From positions 1 through 46,766 of the forward strand of contig WGNE01000065.1 in the NCBI GenBank assembly GCA_016124645.1: DNA of 46,766 bases. Reading direction: 5' to 3'. Origin of the DNA: Alphaproteobacteria bacterium (GTDB taxonomy: Bacteria > Pseudomonadota > Alphaproteobacteria > Micavibrionales > UBA2020). The translations under genes and the position numbers were made by a program. Shown piece by piece: positions 23,815 to 32,600 of the stretch. Under the pieces are notes generated by a model, which saw only the letters and a list, made by a program, of their open reading frames with translations, was not told the DNA's origin and did no database searches. Numbering within the stretch: position 1 is the stretch's first letter; every line of letters starts with the position of its first letter.

Positions 23815-25629
23815 TCAGGGTTTTTGCTTGAGCAGCTTGTCGCGCACCGGCTGCTGGACGAAGCGGTAAAGTTTCGGCTTCAGTTTCATCTTTTCCTCCG
23901 CCGCGTATTGCAGGGCGTCGTTCCATTGCGCGTATTTCTTGACGAAGGCCTCGGCCTTGTTCGCGTCGCCGTCAAGCTGGAGCTGCACGACCTCGGTCAG
24001 CATCTGTTTCGCCGTCTCGGCCATTTTTTCGGGGATGATCTTCAGCTTGCCGCCCTTCTCGAATTCGATCGCGCCCTTTTCGCGGAAGTAGTTAAGCTGC
24101 ATGATCGAGCGCGAGCGGTGCGCCTCGTCCTCGGAAGGACGCTTGTTGGGCAGCTCGCCCGCCGTCCATGACAGGTAGATCTTGTTGGCCTGTTCCTCGT
24201 CGAACTTGCCGATCTCCACGAAGTAGCCGGTCATGAAGATGGAGGCGACGTCGGCCTTGTTCTCCTCCAGCATGGAGCCGTATTTGCCGAGCGATCCGCT
24301 CTTGTCGCGCCCGTCCTTCGTCGTGCGGGGGCCGAGAGAGTGGGCCAGCTCGTGCCCGACGGTGAAGAGGAAGTCGGCGTTCTTGTCGTAGTACTGGTGC
24401 TGCGAGGGGTCGATCAGCGCGTCGAGGAATTTCTTTTCCTGCACGGGGTCGCCGCCCTGGCGGATCTGGCGGTGGAAGACGAGGCGGCTGCCTTCCTTCA
24501 GCTGCACGGCCAGTTTGTCGCTGTTCGGCAGGTTCTGCGCGATGGTGATGCCGCCGCGCACGGAGGCATAGTCGCCCGCGATGCAGACGAGATCGACGTC
24601 GGCGAAGGTCATCTTGCTGCCGCCGTCCTCGGTCTGTTGCTTGTACTGGTTGCTCAGGGGCATCAGCTTGCTGAAGGCCTCGAGGTGCTTTCGGTAGTCG
24701 GCGATCTCCGCGTAGGAATCCTTGTTGACGATGCCGACGCGCACGCCGATGGAATCCTTCGCCTTGGCCTTGATGCCGTTTTCGTCCAGCACCTTCTTCA
24801 CCGCGGGGTCGGCGGCGACGGCGGCGCTCATGCGGTCGTCGTAGTTCTCGCGCCCGATGGTGAATTCGAGCGGGGAGTCCTCGAGGTTGGAAATCCAGTA
24901 CTTGTCGGCCTTGAACACGGCCTCGGGGTCGCTGTCGTTGACCAGCGCCTGCGCCTGCCAGCGCAGGTATTCGGCGAGGCCCGCGTGGTCGGTTTCCTTC
25001 GCGGCGGCCAGCAGCTCGCGCGCGGCGCCCGCCATTTCATCGGAAAAGGCGACGGAATAGGGAATGGCTTTCAGCTTCTCGCCGTCGCGCACCACCATGG
25101 TGTTGTTGCTCAGAAGGGCGGCCGCCTGCTCGGGGTTGGCGACGATGTAATCGGCGAGTTCCTTCTTGGTGAGGTCTTGCGGGTAAAACCCCTTGCCGGG
25201 CTGCAGTTGCTTGTCCTTGAACAGGCGCAGCGGCTTGGTTTCCGGCGCATAGAGGTCGCTGCCTTCGAGCCCGTTGTGCAGGGTGAAGAGGGTGAGGGCT
25301 TCTTCCGCCAGCTTGTTGCCCTCGGCGGCGGCTTTTTCAAGCGCGGCCTTGGCGCGGATGTTGTCGGGATGGTCCTGCTTGAGGAAAACGTCGTCGAGGA
25401 TGGTCGCGGCCTTCACCAGATGCGCCAGCGCGCGCTTGTCGCCTTCGGAAAGACCGTCGTAGGCTTCGTCGGGCACGGAGAAGTCGAGGTCGCGCATCTT
25501 GTTGGTCACGATGTCGTCCAGCTTCTTGCTGCCGATGCCCAGCGTGAATTCGCCGTTTTCGCCCAGCGTGCGTTTGAATTTCGCATTGGCTTCGTCGCGC
25601 AGTTTCTTCGGTTGGGGCTTCTTCTCCAC
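23815..25629 (-). CDS. M49 (dipeptidyl-peptidase III-like) metallopeptidase
   Basis: 604 residues with no signal peptide, so probably cytosolic. The zinc site is HELAHS (H426, E427, H430), with the third ligand in LEENKADVAS (E455/E456). Spacing and the EE-N/C-K/R-A-D/E block fit family M49 (canonical HELLGH and EECRAE). Here the first motif is a plain HExxH because the extra residue of HExxxH is absent. The N-terminal 250 residues are helical and charged, with VFKADKYWISNLEDSPLEFT and IGRENYDDRM, which resemble the substrate-cleft region of M49. Such enzymes remove dipeptides from peptide N-termini. Monocistronic. Confidence 0.8.
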   Translation of the reverse strand: MEKKPQPKKLRDEANAKFKRTLGENGEFTLGIGSKKLDDIVTNKMRDLDFSVPDEAYDGLSEGDKRALAHLVKAATILDDVFLKQDHPDNIRAKAALEKAAAEGNKLAEEALTLFTLHNGLEGSDLYAPETKPLRLFKDKQLQPGKGFYPQDLTKKELADYIVANPEQAAALLSNNTMVVRDGEKLKAIPYSVAFSDEMAGAARELLAAAKETDHAGLAEYLRWQAQALVNDSDPEAVFKADKYWISNLEDSPLEFTIGRENYDDRMSAAVAADPAVKKVLDENGIKAKAKDSIGVRVGIVNKDSYAEIADYRKHLEAFSKLMPLSNQYKQQTEDGGSKMTFADVDLVCIAGDYASVRGGITIAQNLPNSDKLAVQLKEGSRLVFHRQIRQGGDPVQEKKFLDALIDPSQHQYYDKNADFLFTVGHELAHSLGPRTTKDGRDKSGSLGKYGSMLEENKADVASIFMTGYFVEIGKFDEEQANKIYLSWTAGELPNKRPSEDEAHRSRSIMQLNYFREKGAIEFEKGGKLKIIPEKMAETAKQMLTEVVQLQLDGDANKAEAFVKKYAQWNDALQYAAEEKMKLKPKLYRFVQQPVRDKLLKQKP

Positions 25630-26001
25630 GGCGGATGTTCCTCTTTATTCATTGTTGCGGGGTCGGGGGTATGGGCAATACGCTAGCAATCGCTAATAAT
25701 TATGTCAAAGTATTTCTGCCTGCCGGATAATAGCAGGCAGGGCGCGAAATAAAAATTGATTATATTATTTATATATTTCAATTACTTGCCGTGTTTCTGC
25801 GGGGCTTTGGGCCGGATATGCGAATTTTCTTGCCACGGGTCCATTATGGGCATAGGGTCAAGGCAGTTCGATTTCCAGTTCTGGCTTGTTCGCTGGGCCG
25901 CAAGGCTTTTCCCAAGACATCGCTATTTTCGGATGAGGCGCGCACAACGGTTGTGCGGGTTTTTGCACGAAAGTGCGTTTCTATTTCCAAGGAGGCCAAC
26001 A
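25630..26001. other. Intergenic region with the cold-shock gene leader
   Basis: Divergent control region of the peptidase (-) and the cold-shock gene (+). It contains an exact inverted repeat (CTGCCTGC, nine bases, GCAGGCAG; 25716-25740), a very AT-rich stretch (25748-25790) suited to a promoter, and a long leader for the cold-shock gene with two hairpins listed separately. No further gene is seen. Confidence 0.5.
25941..25977 (+). promoter_or_regulatory. Structured 5' leader of the cold-shock gene
   Basis: CGCACAACGGTTGTGCG (25941-25957) is a perfect hairpin followed by GGTTTTT, the layout of an intrinsic terminator. Directly after it is GCACGAAAGTGC (25965-25976), a second hairpin with a GAAA loop. 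Long structured leaders that switch with temperature are known for cspA; here an attenuation step is possible. Confidence 0.5.
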
Positions 26002-26208
26002 ATGGCTCAAGGTACAGTAAAATGGTTCAACCCCACCAAGGGTTTCGGTTTCATCCAGCCTGACAACGGCGGCCCGGACGTTTTCGTTCACATCAGCGCG
26101 GTCGAGCAATCCGGCCTGCGCGGCCTGAACGAAGGCCAGAAGATTTCCTACGACGTCGTGGTTGAGCGCGGCAAAAACGCCGCCGCGAACCTGAAAGAAG
26201 TCGCTTAA
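26002..26208 (+). CDS. Cold-shock protein (CspA family)
   Basis: 68 residues. AAGGAGG is placed seven bases before the [21 protein letters not shown] contains RNP1 (KGFGFI) and [17 protein letters not shown] contains RNP2 (VFVHI). These make a single OB-fold that binds single-stranded RNA or DNA and melts secondary structure, acting as an RNA chaperone. Length and residues are typical. The GC-rich terminator directly after the stop makes it monocistronic. Many alphaproteobacteria carry several copies, so the individual name is not assigned. Confidence 0.96.
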   Translation: MAQGTVKWFNPTKGFGFIQPDNGGPDVFVHISAVEQSGLRGLNEGQKISYDVVVERGKNAAANLKEVA

Positions 26209-26224
26209 GTCTTTTTTCGAGACA

Positions 26225-26260
26225 AGAAAACCCCGGCCCGTCAAAAGGCCGGGGTTTTTT
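26225..26260 (+). terminator. Terminator of the cold-shock gene
   Basis: AGAAAACCCCGGCC, an eight-base loop, GGCCGGGGTTTTTT, 17 bases after the stop codon. Strong stem followed by six T. Confidence 0.9.
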
Positions 26261-26447
26261 GTCGTCCGCGTTTCCCCCTAACGCCCTGTAATATATAAAG
26301 ATATGCCCCCGTCCGCCCCCGCCCGCAAATCTTTCTTTTAAATCAATCAATTATCAACTTCTTGCCGTTATAACGAAAAAAGCGCGGAAAAATTCAAACC
26401 TTCGGCTTTCGCGCGGCGTTACAGGGGAAAGGACGCGGAAAAGGCCC

Positions 26448-26987
26448 ATGAAGGATCTCGACGATGAAACGCTGGCGCAAAGAGCGGGCAAGGGGGAGGC
26501 GAAAGCCTTCGAGGCGCTTGCCCTGCGTCATGCCGACCGGGTTTTCCGCATGGCGTGGAAATGGTGCGGCAACCGCGCCGACGCCGAGGACGTCACGCAG
26601 GAGGTTTTCATGAAGCTGGCGGGTAAGATGCACGGCTACAGGCCGCGCGGCAAGTTCACGACCTGGCTCTACCAGGTGACGCTGAACCAGGCGCGCGACC
26701 ACCACCGCGCCCGCAAGCGCCGCCTGAGGCATGAATCCGATTTCACCGCCCAGCAGGCGCTGCTGAAGGACGAGGGCGCGAATGACGAAAACGCCGGGCC
26801 GGAAAAAATCGCCGAAATGCTCCACCGCCTGCCCGAGGGCGAGAAGGAGGCCGTGCTGCTCGTCGTTTGCGACGGCATGAGCCACCGCGAGGCGGCCTCG
26901 GTGCTGGGCTGCGCGGAAAAGACGGTGAGCTGGCGCGTTTTCTCGGCCAAGAAAAAACTGACGGAGTGGTACGGTCATGCAGGATGA
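26448..26987 (+). CDS. ECF-type RNA polymerase sigma factor
   Basis: 179 residues. Region 2 has FEALALRHADRVFRMAWKWC, NRADAEDVTQEVFMKLAGKM and TWLYQVTLNQARDHHR (-10 recognition). Region 4 has LPEGEKEAVLLVVCDGMSHR and EAASVLGCAEKTVSWRVFSA (helix-turn-helix for the -35). The domain set, with no region 1 or 3, is that of extracytoplasmic-function sigma factors. It heads a nine-gene unit with its stop 11 bases inside the next gene, which encodes a one-helix membrane protein in the place where anti-sigma factors are usually found. This implies control by a membrane signal and transcription of the operon, or other genes, by this sigma factor. Confidence 0.93.
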   Translation: MKDLDDETLAQRAGKGEAKAFEALALRHADRVFRMAWKWCGNRADAEDVTQEVFMKLAGKMHGYRPRGKFTTWLYQVTLNQARDHHRARKRRLRHESDFTAQQALLKDEGANDENAGPEKIAEMLHRLPEGEKEAVLLVVCDGMSHREAASVLGCAEKTVSWRVFSAKKKLTEWYGHAG

Positions 26988-27639
26988 GGAAAAAATCATC
27001 AGCCTTCTGCGCGACGAGCGCGCGCCCGCTCTGGGTGAAGACGCAACACGGCGCATCGCCCATGCGGCGACGCAGGAATTCATCCGCACCCGGCCCGCGG
27101 CGGGCGGCGGTTTCCGGCAGGCTTTGGCGGGAATGCTGCGCCCCGCGAATAATGACAGTGGGGGCGGCGGGCTGCGCGCGCCGGTCATGGCCGCCCTGTT
27201 GCTGGCGATTTTCGTCGGATCCCTCGCTGTTCTTTCGCATTACCGCGAGATGACGGGCGACCGCCCGCAGCTGGCGCAGGACGATGCGGCGCGGCAGAAA
27301 ACCATCCTCGCGCAGTTCAACGCCGAATTCTCGGGGCGCGTGCAGGCTGTCATCAGCACGGACGGGCACATGCAGATCGTGCTGGGCAAGCGGCAGACCG
27401 CAGAGGCGCAGCCTATCGCCATCAGCCTTGCCGCCGGAAAGCGGAAGGTGGAAATCCTCAGCTTCAGCGGGGAAAACGTGAAGGTTTCGCTGGGCGGCAA
27501 GGAGCTCAGTTTCGAGGCCCTCTCCGACGGCGGCAAGGGCGTCATCCTGACGGGCGGAAAGCTGTTCTGGACCAACCGCGCGAACAGCCCGCAGTCCGTG
27601 GAGGGGTTGAAGATCCGCGCAAAAGTTCTGGAGATGTAA
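26977..27639 (+). CDS. Single-span membrane protein, candidate anti-sigma factor
   Basis: 220 residues. The N-terminal 65 residues are cytosolic and helical (EEKIISLLRDERAPALGEDA), followed by one helix (about residues 72-90, PVMAALLLAIFVGSLAVLSH) and a periplasmic domain with ILAQFNAEFSGRVQAVIS, VEILSFSGENVKVSLGG and LFWTNRANSP. Position, overlap with the ECF gene and topology are those of a membrane anti-sigma factor. The zinc motif HxxxCxxC of the common ZAS class is absent, so this would be a non-zinc type or another kind of regulator. Function inferred from context only. Confidence 0.65.
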   Translation: MQDEEKIISLLRDERAPALGEDATRRIAHAATQEFIRTRPAAGGGFRQALAGMLRPANNDSGGGGLRAPVMAALLLAIFVGSLAVLSHYREMTGDRPQLAQDDAARQKTILAQFNAEFSGRVQAVISTDGHMQIVLGKRQTAEAQPIAISLAAGKRKVEILSFSGENVKVSLGGKELSFEALSDGGKGVILTGGKLFWTNRANSPQSVEGLKIRAKVLEM

Positions 27640-27641
27640 CG

Positions 27642-28544
27642 ATGGAAAAACTTATCGCAGCCCTGACGGCAACGGTTTTGATGACAAGCGCAGCCGCGCT
27701 GGCTGCGGAAAAACCGTCCGCCCCCGTCATCGCCATCAAGGGGCTGGCCCCGCAGGCCTGCGTCGCGGGCGCGGTGGGCGACGTCTGCGATCATGTCTTC
27801 GGCGGCAGGACGATCACCGTGACCGTGAAGGATGAAAAGACGGGCGACGACCAAAAGCCGGAAAGAATAAAGGCCACGACCGCCGCGCCCGTTTTGCCGC
27901 CCGGACATCCCGCGCCGTCGCCCCCGCCGGACTATTGCGTCCAGACGGATGCGCAGTTGGTGCAGTTTTCGGCCCGCCTGCAGGCGCCGGTGCCGGATGC
28001 GGCGGATATCGCCCACGGCCCTTGCGGCGACATCACCTTCGAGGTGAAAATCCCCGCCGTGGAGCATGAGACGGAATTCCACGTCGTCGTCACGCGCCCG
28101 GACGAGAATGGCAAGCCTGCCGAGGCCGGCGAGCTGTCGCTCATGGCCTACCCGGAAAACCTGCTGGACCCCGTCAAAAGCTGGGCGGCCTACAAGGACA
28201 ACGCGCTCATCGTGAAAGACCCGGACGGCAGGCTGCTCGACCTTTTCGACCGCAACAGGGTGGAATACCAGCTGCACGAGATGGCGCCGGCGGAAGCGAA
28301 AAAGCTGCATATCATCGTCGGCGACCCGCCGGAACGCGGCGCGCTGGCGTCGGGCGCGGAAGATATGGCAGGCGACGTCATCTACCTGCGCGAAAAGACC
28401 GACCCGCTGCCCGTGGTGCGCATCCACGAAACGGCGAAACGCACGCGCATCGACGTGAAGACGAAACTGCTGGACGCGCTGGCGGCGGACGACCCGCTGG
28501 CGGAAAAGGAATTCGTGGAAATTTTCAACGAGATCGCAAAGTAA
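27642..28544 (+). CDS. Exported protein of unknown function
   Basis: 300 residues. GGAG lies eight bases before the ATG, two bases after the preceding stop. A signal peptide (about 1-21, ATVLMTSAAALA-AEK) is followed by a region with Cys at QACVAGAVGDVCDHVF, then YCVQTDAQLVQF and HGPCGDITFEV, so four cysteines that could form two disulfides in the periplasm. The rest is a beta-rich domain with PVVRIHETAKRTRIDVKTKL near the end. No family recognised. Tight linkage to the sigma/anti-sigma pair and to the CsgG-like genes suggests an envelope role. Confidence 0.75.
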   Translation: MEKLIAALTATVLMTSAAALAAEKPSAPVIAIKGLAPQACVAGAVGDVCDHVFGGRTITVTVKDEKTGDDQKPERIKATTAAPVLPPGHPAPSPPPDYCVQTDAQLVQFSARLQAPVPDAADIAHGPCGDITFEVKIPAVEHETEFHVVVTRPDENGKPAEAGELSLMAYPENLLDPVKSWAAYKDNALIVKDPDGRLLDLFDRNRVEYQLHEMAPAEAKKLHIIVGDPPERGALASGAEDMAGDVIYLREKTDPLPVVRIHETAKRTRIDVKTKLLDALAADDPLAEKEFVEIFNEIAK

Positions 28545-28555
28545 AGGAGAACGAC

Positions 28556-29614
28556 ATGAAAAAGGCAAATCTGTTTGCAATGATGCTGACGGCCAGCGCG
28601 CTGCTGCCCCTCGCCGCCCATGCGCAAGACAAGGCGGCGGGCGCAGCGCCCGTGCCGCAGGCGATGATGCAGGCGCAACAAAAACCCGCGACCGCGCCTG
28701 TAACCGAGTCTGCGTCCGAACCCGCCGCCGAACAGCCGGTGCAGCATTCCTATACCGTGGCCGTTCTGCCCTTCACCGCCAGCGGCAGCGACGCGAAGGA
28801 CATGGCCGACGAGGTGCCCATCCTCATGAACGCCTTCATGTCCGCCTCGCCCGACCAGATGATGGTCGAGCGTGCGGACGTGGACAAGGCCTTGAGCGAG
28901 GTCGAGCTCGGCAAGTCCGGCACGGTCGATCCCGAGACGGCGGCCAAGGTCGGCCATCTCGTCGGCGCGCAGGTGCTGGTGACGGGGCGCATCTTCCCCG
29001 TGCAGCGCGACCTTATCATTGTGGCGAAAATCATCGGCGTCGAAACCGGCCGCACCTACGGCGAAACGGTCAGCCTGCCTGCGCGCGGCAACATCAAGGA
29101 CGCAGCGCAAAAGCTGTCTGACAAAGTCTCCGCCATCATCTCCAAGCAGGGCGAAACCCTGATTTCCCGGGCGAAGGACAAGGAAGACGTGGTGGCCAAG
29201 CTGCGGCCGCTGGTCGAGGGCATGAAGAACCTGCCCAGCGTTTCCGTGACCATCGACGCCATGAACATGGACCGCACGGATACCGATACCTCCGCGCAGA
29301 CGGAGATCGCCTGGGTGCTTGAAAAACTGGGCTTCACCGTGGTGGACGAGCTGGCGACCAACAAGAAGGCCGATATCGACGTGACCGGCAGCGCGATGAG
29401 CGAATTCGCGATGCGCAAGGGCAACCTCGTCTCCGCCAAGGCGCGGGTCGAGATCAAGGCCGTCAACCACGCCGACGGCAAGGTCGTGCTCATCGACCGC
29501 GAACCGACGGTGGCGGTGGACCTCTCGCCGCAGGCCGCGGGCAAGGAAGCGCAGGCCAAGGCCGCCTCCGCGCTGGCCGAGCGCCTCGTCAAAGCCATCG
29601 TGGACCAGCGCTGA
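28556..29614 (+). CDS. Exported CsgG/FlgO-like (TolB-N fold) protein
   Basis: 352 residues, AAAGGAG before the ATG, signal peptide 1-23 (ending AAHAQDK). After a Pro/Ala/Glu-rich stretch, residues about 62-170 give YTVAVLPFTASGSDAKDMAD, MMVERADVDKALSEVELGKS, ETAAKVGHLVGAQVLVTGRI and IIVAKIIGVETGRTYGE. This is the CsgG-type pattern: 'vaVlpF ... ..vveR..l..il.E..l ... aa.vG...gad.li.G.v'. A second, weaker copy of the fold follows (about 220-345: VSVTIDAMNMDRTDTDTSAQ, ADIDVTGSAMSEFAM). CsgG forms an outer-membrane export pore; here no lipobox is present, so a soluble periplasmic relative is likely. Confidence 0.8.
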   Translation: MKKANLFAMMLTASALLPLAAHAQDKAAGAAPVPQAMMQAQQKPATAPVTESASEPAAEQPVQHSYTVAVLPFTASGSDAKDMADEVPILMNAFMSASPDQMMVERADVDKALSEVELGKSGTVDPETAAKVGHLVGAQVLVTGRIFPVQRDLIIVAKIIGVETGRTYGETVSLPARGNIKDAAQKLSDKVSAIISKQGETLISRAKDKEDVVAKLRPLVEGMKNLPSVSVTIDAMNMDRTDTDTSAQTEIAWVLEKLGFTVVDELATNKKADIDVTGSAMSEFAMRKGNLVSAKARVEIKAVNHADGKVVLIDREPTVAVDLSPQAAGKEAQAKAASALAERLVKAIVDQR

Positions 29615-29630
29615 TAACGGGGAGCCCGCC

Positions 29631-32600
29631 ATGCGCCTGACGCCCGTCATCGCCCTCCTGCTGTGCTTCGCCTTCGCCGCCCCGCATCACGCGCGGGCGG
29701 CGGGGGCGCAGGCGCGCGTGGCGGTGACCGTCATGCCCTTCGTCGCGCTCGACGACGATGGGCAGGCGTGGATGGGCAAGGCGCTCTCCGACCTTGTCGG
29801 GCAGCAGCTGCAGGCGTCGGGTGGTTTCGACGTGCTGGAGCGCGACCGGCTGCAGGGCTTTATCCGCGAGATGGAGCTGCAGGAATCGGGCTTCGCCGCG
29901 CCGGAAAACGTGAAGCGCGTGGGCGCGCTCGCCAAGGTCGATCAGGTCATCTACGGCAATTATTCCCTCTCCGGCGGGCTCATCACCCTGCACCTGATGG
30001 AAATGGACGTGAAGCGCCAGTTGATCGTCCGCGACGAGGGCGCGACGGGCAGCGCCGCCGACCTTCAGAGCGCGGTGGACAAGTTGGTGGCGGATTTCCT
30101 GAAAAAACGCGGCGAGGCCCCCGCTGGAAGCGAAACGCAGCAGATACGTTACCGCGCGACCGATTCCGTTCCCGCCCTCAGGCATTTCTACGAGGGCATG
30201 GACCTCTACGACAAGGGCAAGTACCAGGACGCCTATGGCGCGTTCCTGCTGGCCGCGCGGGGCGACGACAAATACCTCGACGCGCGGCTCTGGGCAGCGC
30301 GGATGCTTGAATACACGGGGCAAGACGAACAGGCAGCGCTCTCTTATAAAAAGCTTTACGACGCCGCGCCCGCCGCGGTGGAGGGGCGCGACGCGCTGTT
30401 CTTCGCCGCCCGCCTGCTCGAAAAATCCGACCCCGATGCCGCCGCCGGCTATTACAAGACCATCGCGGACATCATGCCCAAGGCCCCCGAAAGCCTCGAG
30501 GCGGAATCCGGCCTCGCGCGGGTGCTGGAAGCGCAGGGAAAACATGCCGAGGCTTACCGCGCCCTGCAGGGCATAGAGGATTTCCGCGAGCAGGCCGTGA
30601 CCATGGTCTTCCGTCTTGCGGGTCAGGCTTTTCACGAACGGCGGCGCGATTTTTACGACGCGCTGCACGGGCTGATGCGCGCCGCGCACGGGAAGGGGCT
30701 GGACAAGCAAGACCGCCTTGCCGCCATGATCGACGTGCAGATGCGCAATTCGCGCTTTTTCAACTGGCGCGACGCGCTCTCCCTCTATCGCGGCGCGGTT
30801 TTGCGCATGGTCGGGCTCTACCGCAAGGCGCGGGCGGAAGATGCGACGCTCGAACCGCCGCGCGGCGCTTTCGCGGTGGATGCCGCGAACCCGACAATCG
30901 GCGAGGATCACTTAGGCGAGAAAAAATCCCTGTTCTTTCAGGATGAAAAGTACATGCCGCAGTGGAAGGAACACTTCTACGCCGCCATCGTGCCCGAGGG
31001 CTACACCGCGACGGGCGTGACCTTAAGCGTCACGGGCCGCCTGCCGGACCCGACGGCGACGTCGGATTTCACCCTGCGCGTCTTCGGCTTCCCGCTGGTG
31101 AAGAACTACTACAATAACTGGCTGGGCGTCATCTATGGCCAGACGCAGCAGGTCACGACCCTGACCAAGGACATTCCCTTCCACGGGCGCGACCGCGACA
31201 TCCTCGTCTTCCAGCTCATCGAGAACCGGGGGCAGATCAGCAACTGGCACGTCACTTTCCACCTGAAAAAGATGCAGGGCGACGAAAAACCGCAAACGCA
31301 AACCGCGCGCACCGGCGATTTCGAGGGGGCGGTGCAGGCGCGGCTGGCCCTGCACGAGGACGCCTCGACCATCGCCGACCCCCAGTATATCGAGCAATAC
31401 GACAGCAAGAAGCGCCTCGCCATGGCATATTCCGGCCCGCGCGGGCTCTGGCTCGTTGTTTCCAAGGGCAGCCTGAACGCGGGGGATACGGACCTTTGGG
31501 TTTCGCGCAGCGCGGACGGCAAGAGCTGGACGGAACTTTCACGCATGGACGTGAACGGCCAGAGCAACGATTTCGCGCCGCAGCTTGTCGCCTCGGAAGA
31601 CGGGGGAATGCGGCTGTTCTGGCTCTCCGACCGGCGGGGGCTGGGCTGGGAGCTCTGGACAAGCGCGCTGGAAAAAGACGAAGACCGCTGGTCCCAGCCC
31701 GCGCGTGTGCCGGGCGTCGCGCTCGGCCGCAAGGGACTAACCGCGGAAGCGCAGCGCGGGCGCGACCTGCCCGCCTTCGCTGCGACGCAGGACGACCATG
31801 GCCGCTGGCTGCTGGCTGTGCCTGCGCTGAAGGGCGGCGGGATCAACCTTCTGGCGTCGGACGACGCGAAGAAATGGAAGCGCATCGCCCGCGTCGATGG
31901 CGGCAAGCGCTTTTACGACCCTGTGCTCTTTCAGGACAAAACGGGCGTTTACTGGCTGGGCGCGCTGAACGACGACGTGATGTTCAAGCTCATGAAGTCC
32001 TTCGACCTGAAGACCTGGCGTGAGAAGGAATATGCGCTGGGCAGCTATTCGCGCCACTGGTCGGACGGCGGCAACGGCAATTACGGCTCCCTCTCGCAAA
32101 TCGCGGGCTATCCGCTGCGCCTGTTCGGGGCGGATGGCGGGGGGCTCGCGCTTTTGTTTTCGGACACGGTGACGGGGCTGCAATACGCCTTTTTCCGTCC
32201 CGACACGCAAAAGCCGCAGCCCGATCTGGTGCGCGACGTGACGATGGAACCCTATGCGGCCGCGAGGACCGGGCGCGGCAACTGGCTCGTCGCGGTATGG
32301 CAGGGCGACGATATCGTGCTGCGCCATTACCATCGCTTCGCCTTTGCGGCGAACGAAGAGAACGCGGCGAGCGACCCGCTGTACCACGAAACGGAATTCG
32401 ACGCGAAGGGCGACCGCTGGGACCGCCGCATCGCCCGCACGCGCTTCGTCATGCCCGACGTGACGGCGGTGGGCGTGGCGGATGACGGGCGCGCGTGGTG
32501 GGGCATCGAGACCGGGGTCATGGCACTGAAGGGCAAGAATTTCTACGTCGCGGACGTTTCCATGGGGTTCTTCGATCATCACGCAACGGATATCGTGCCC

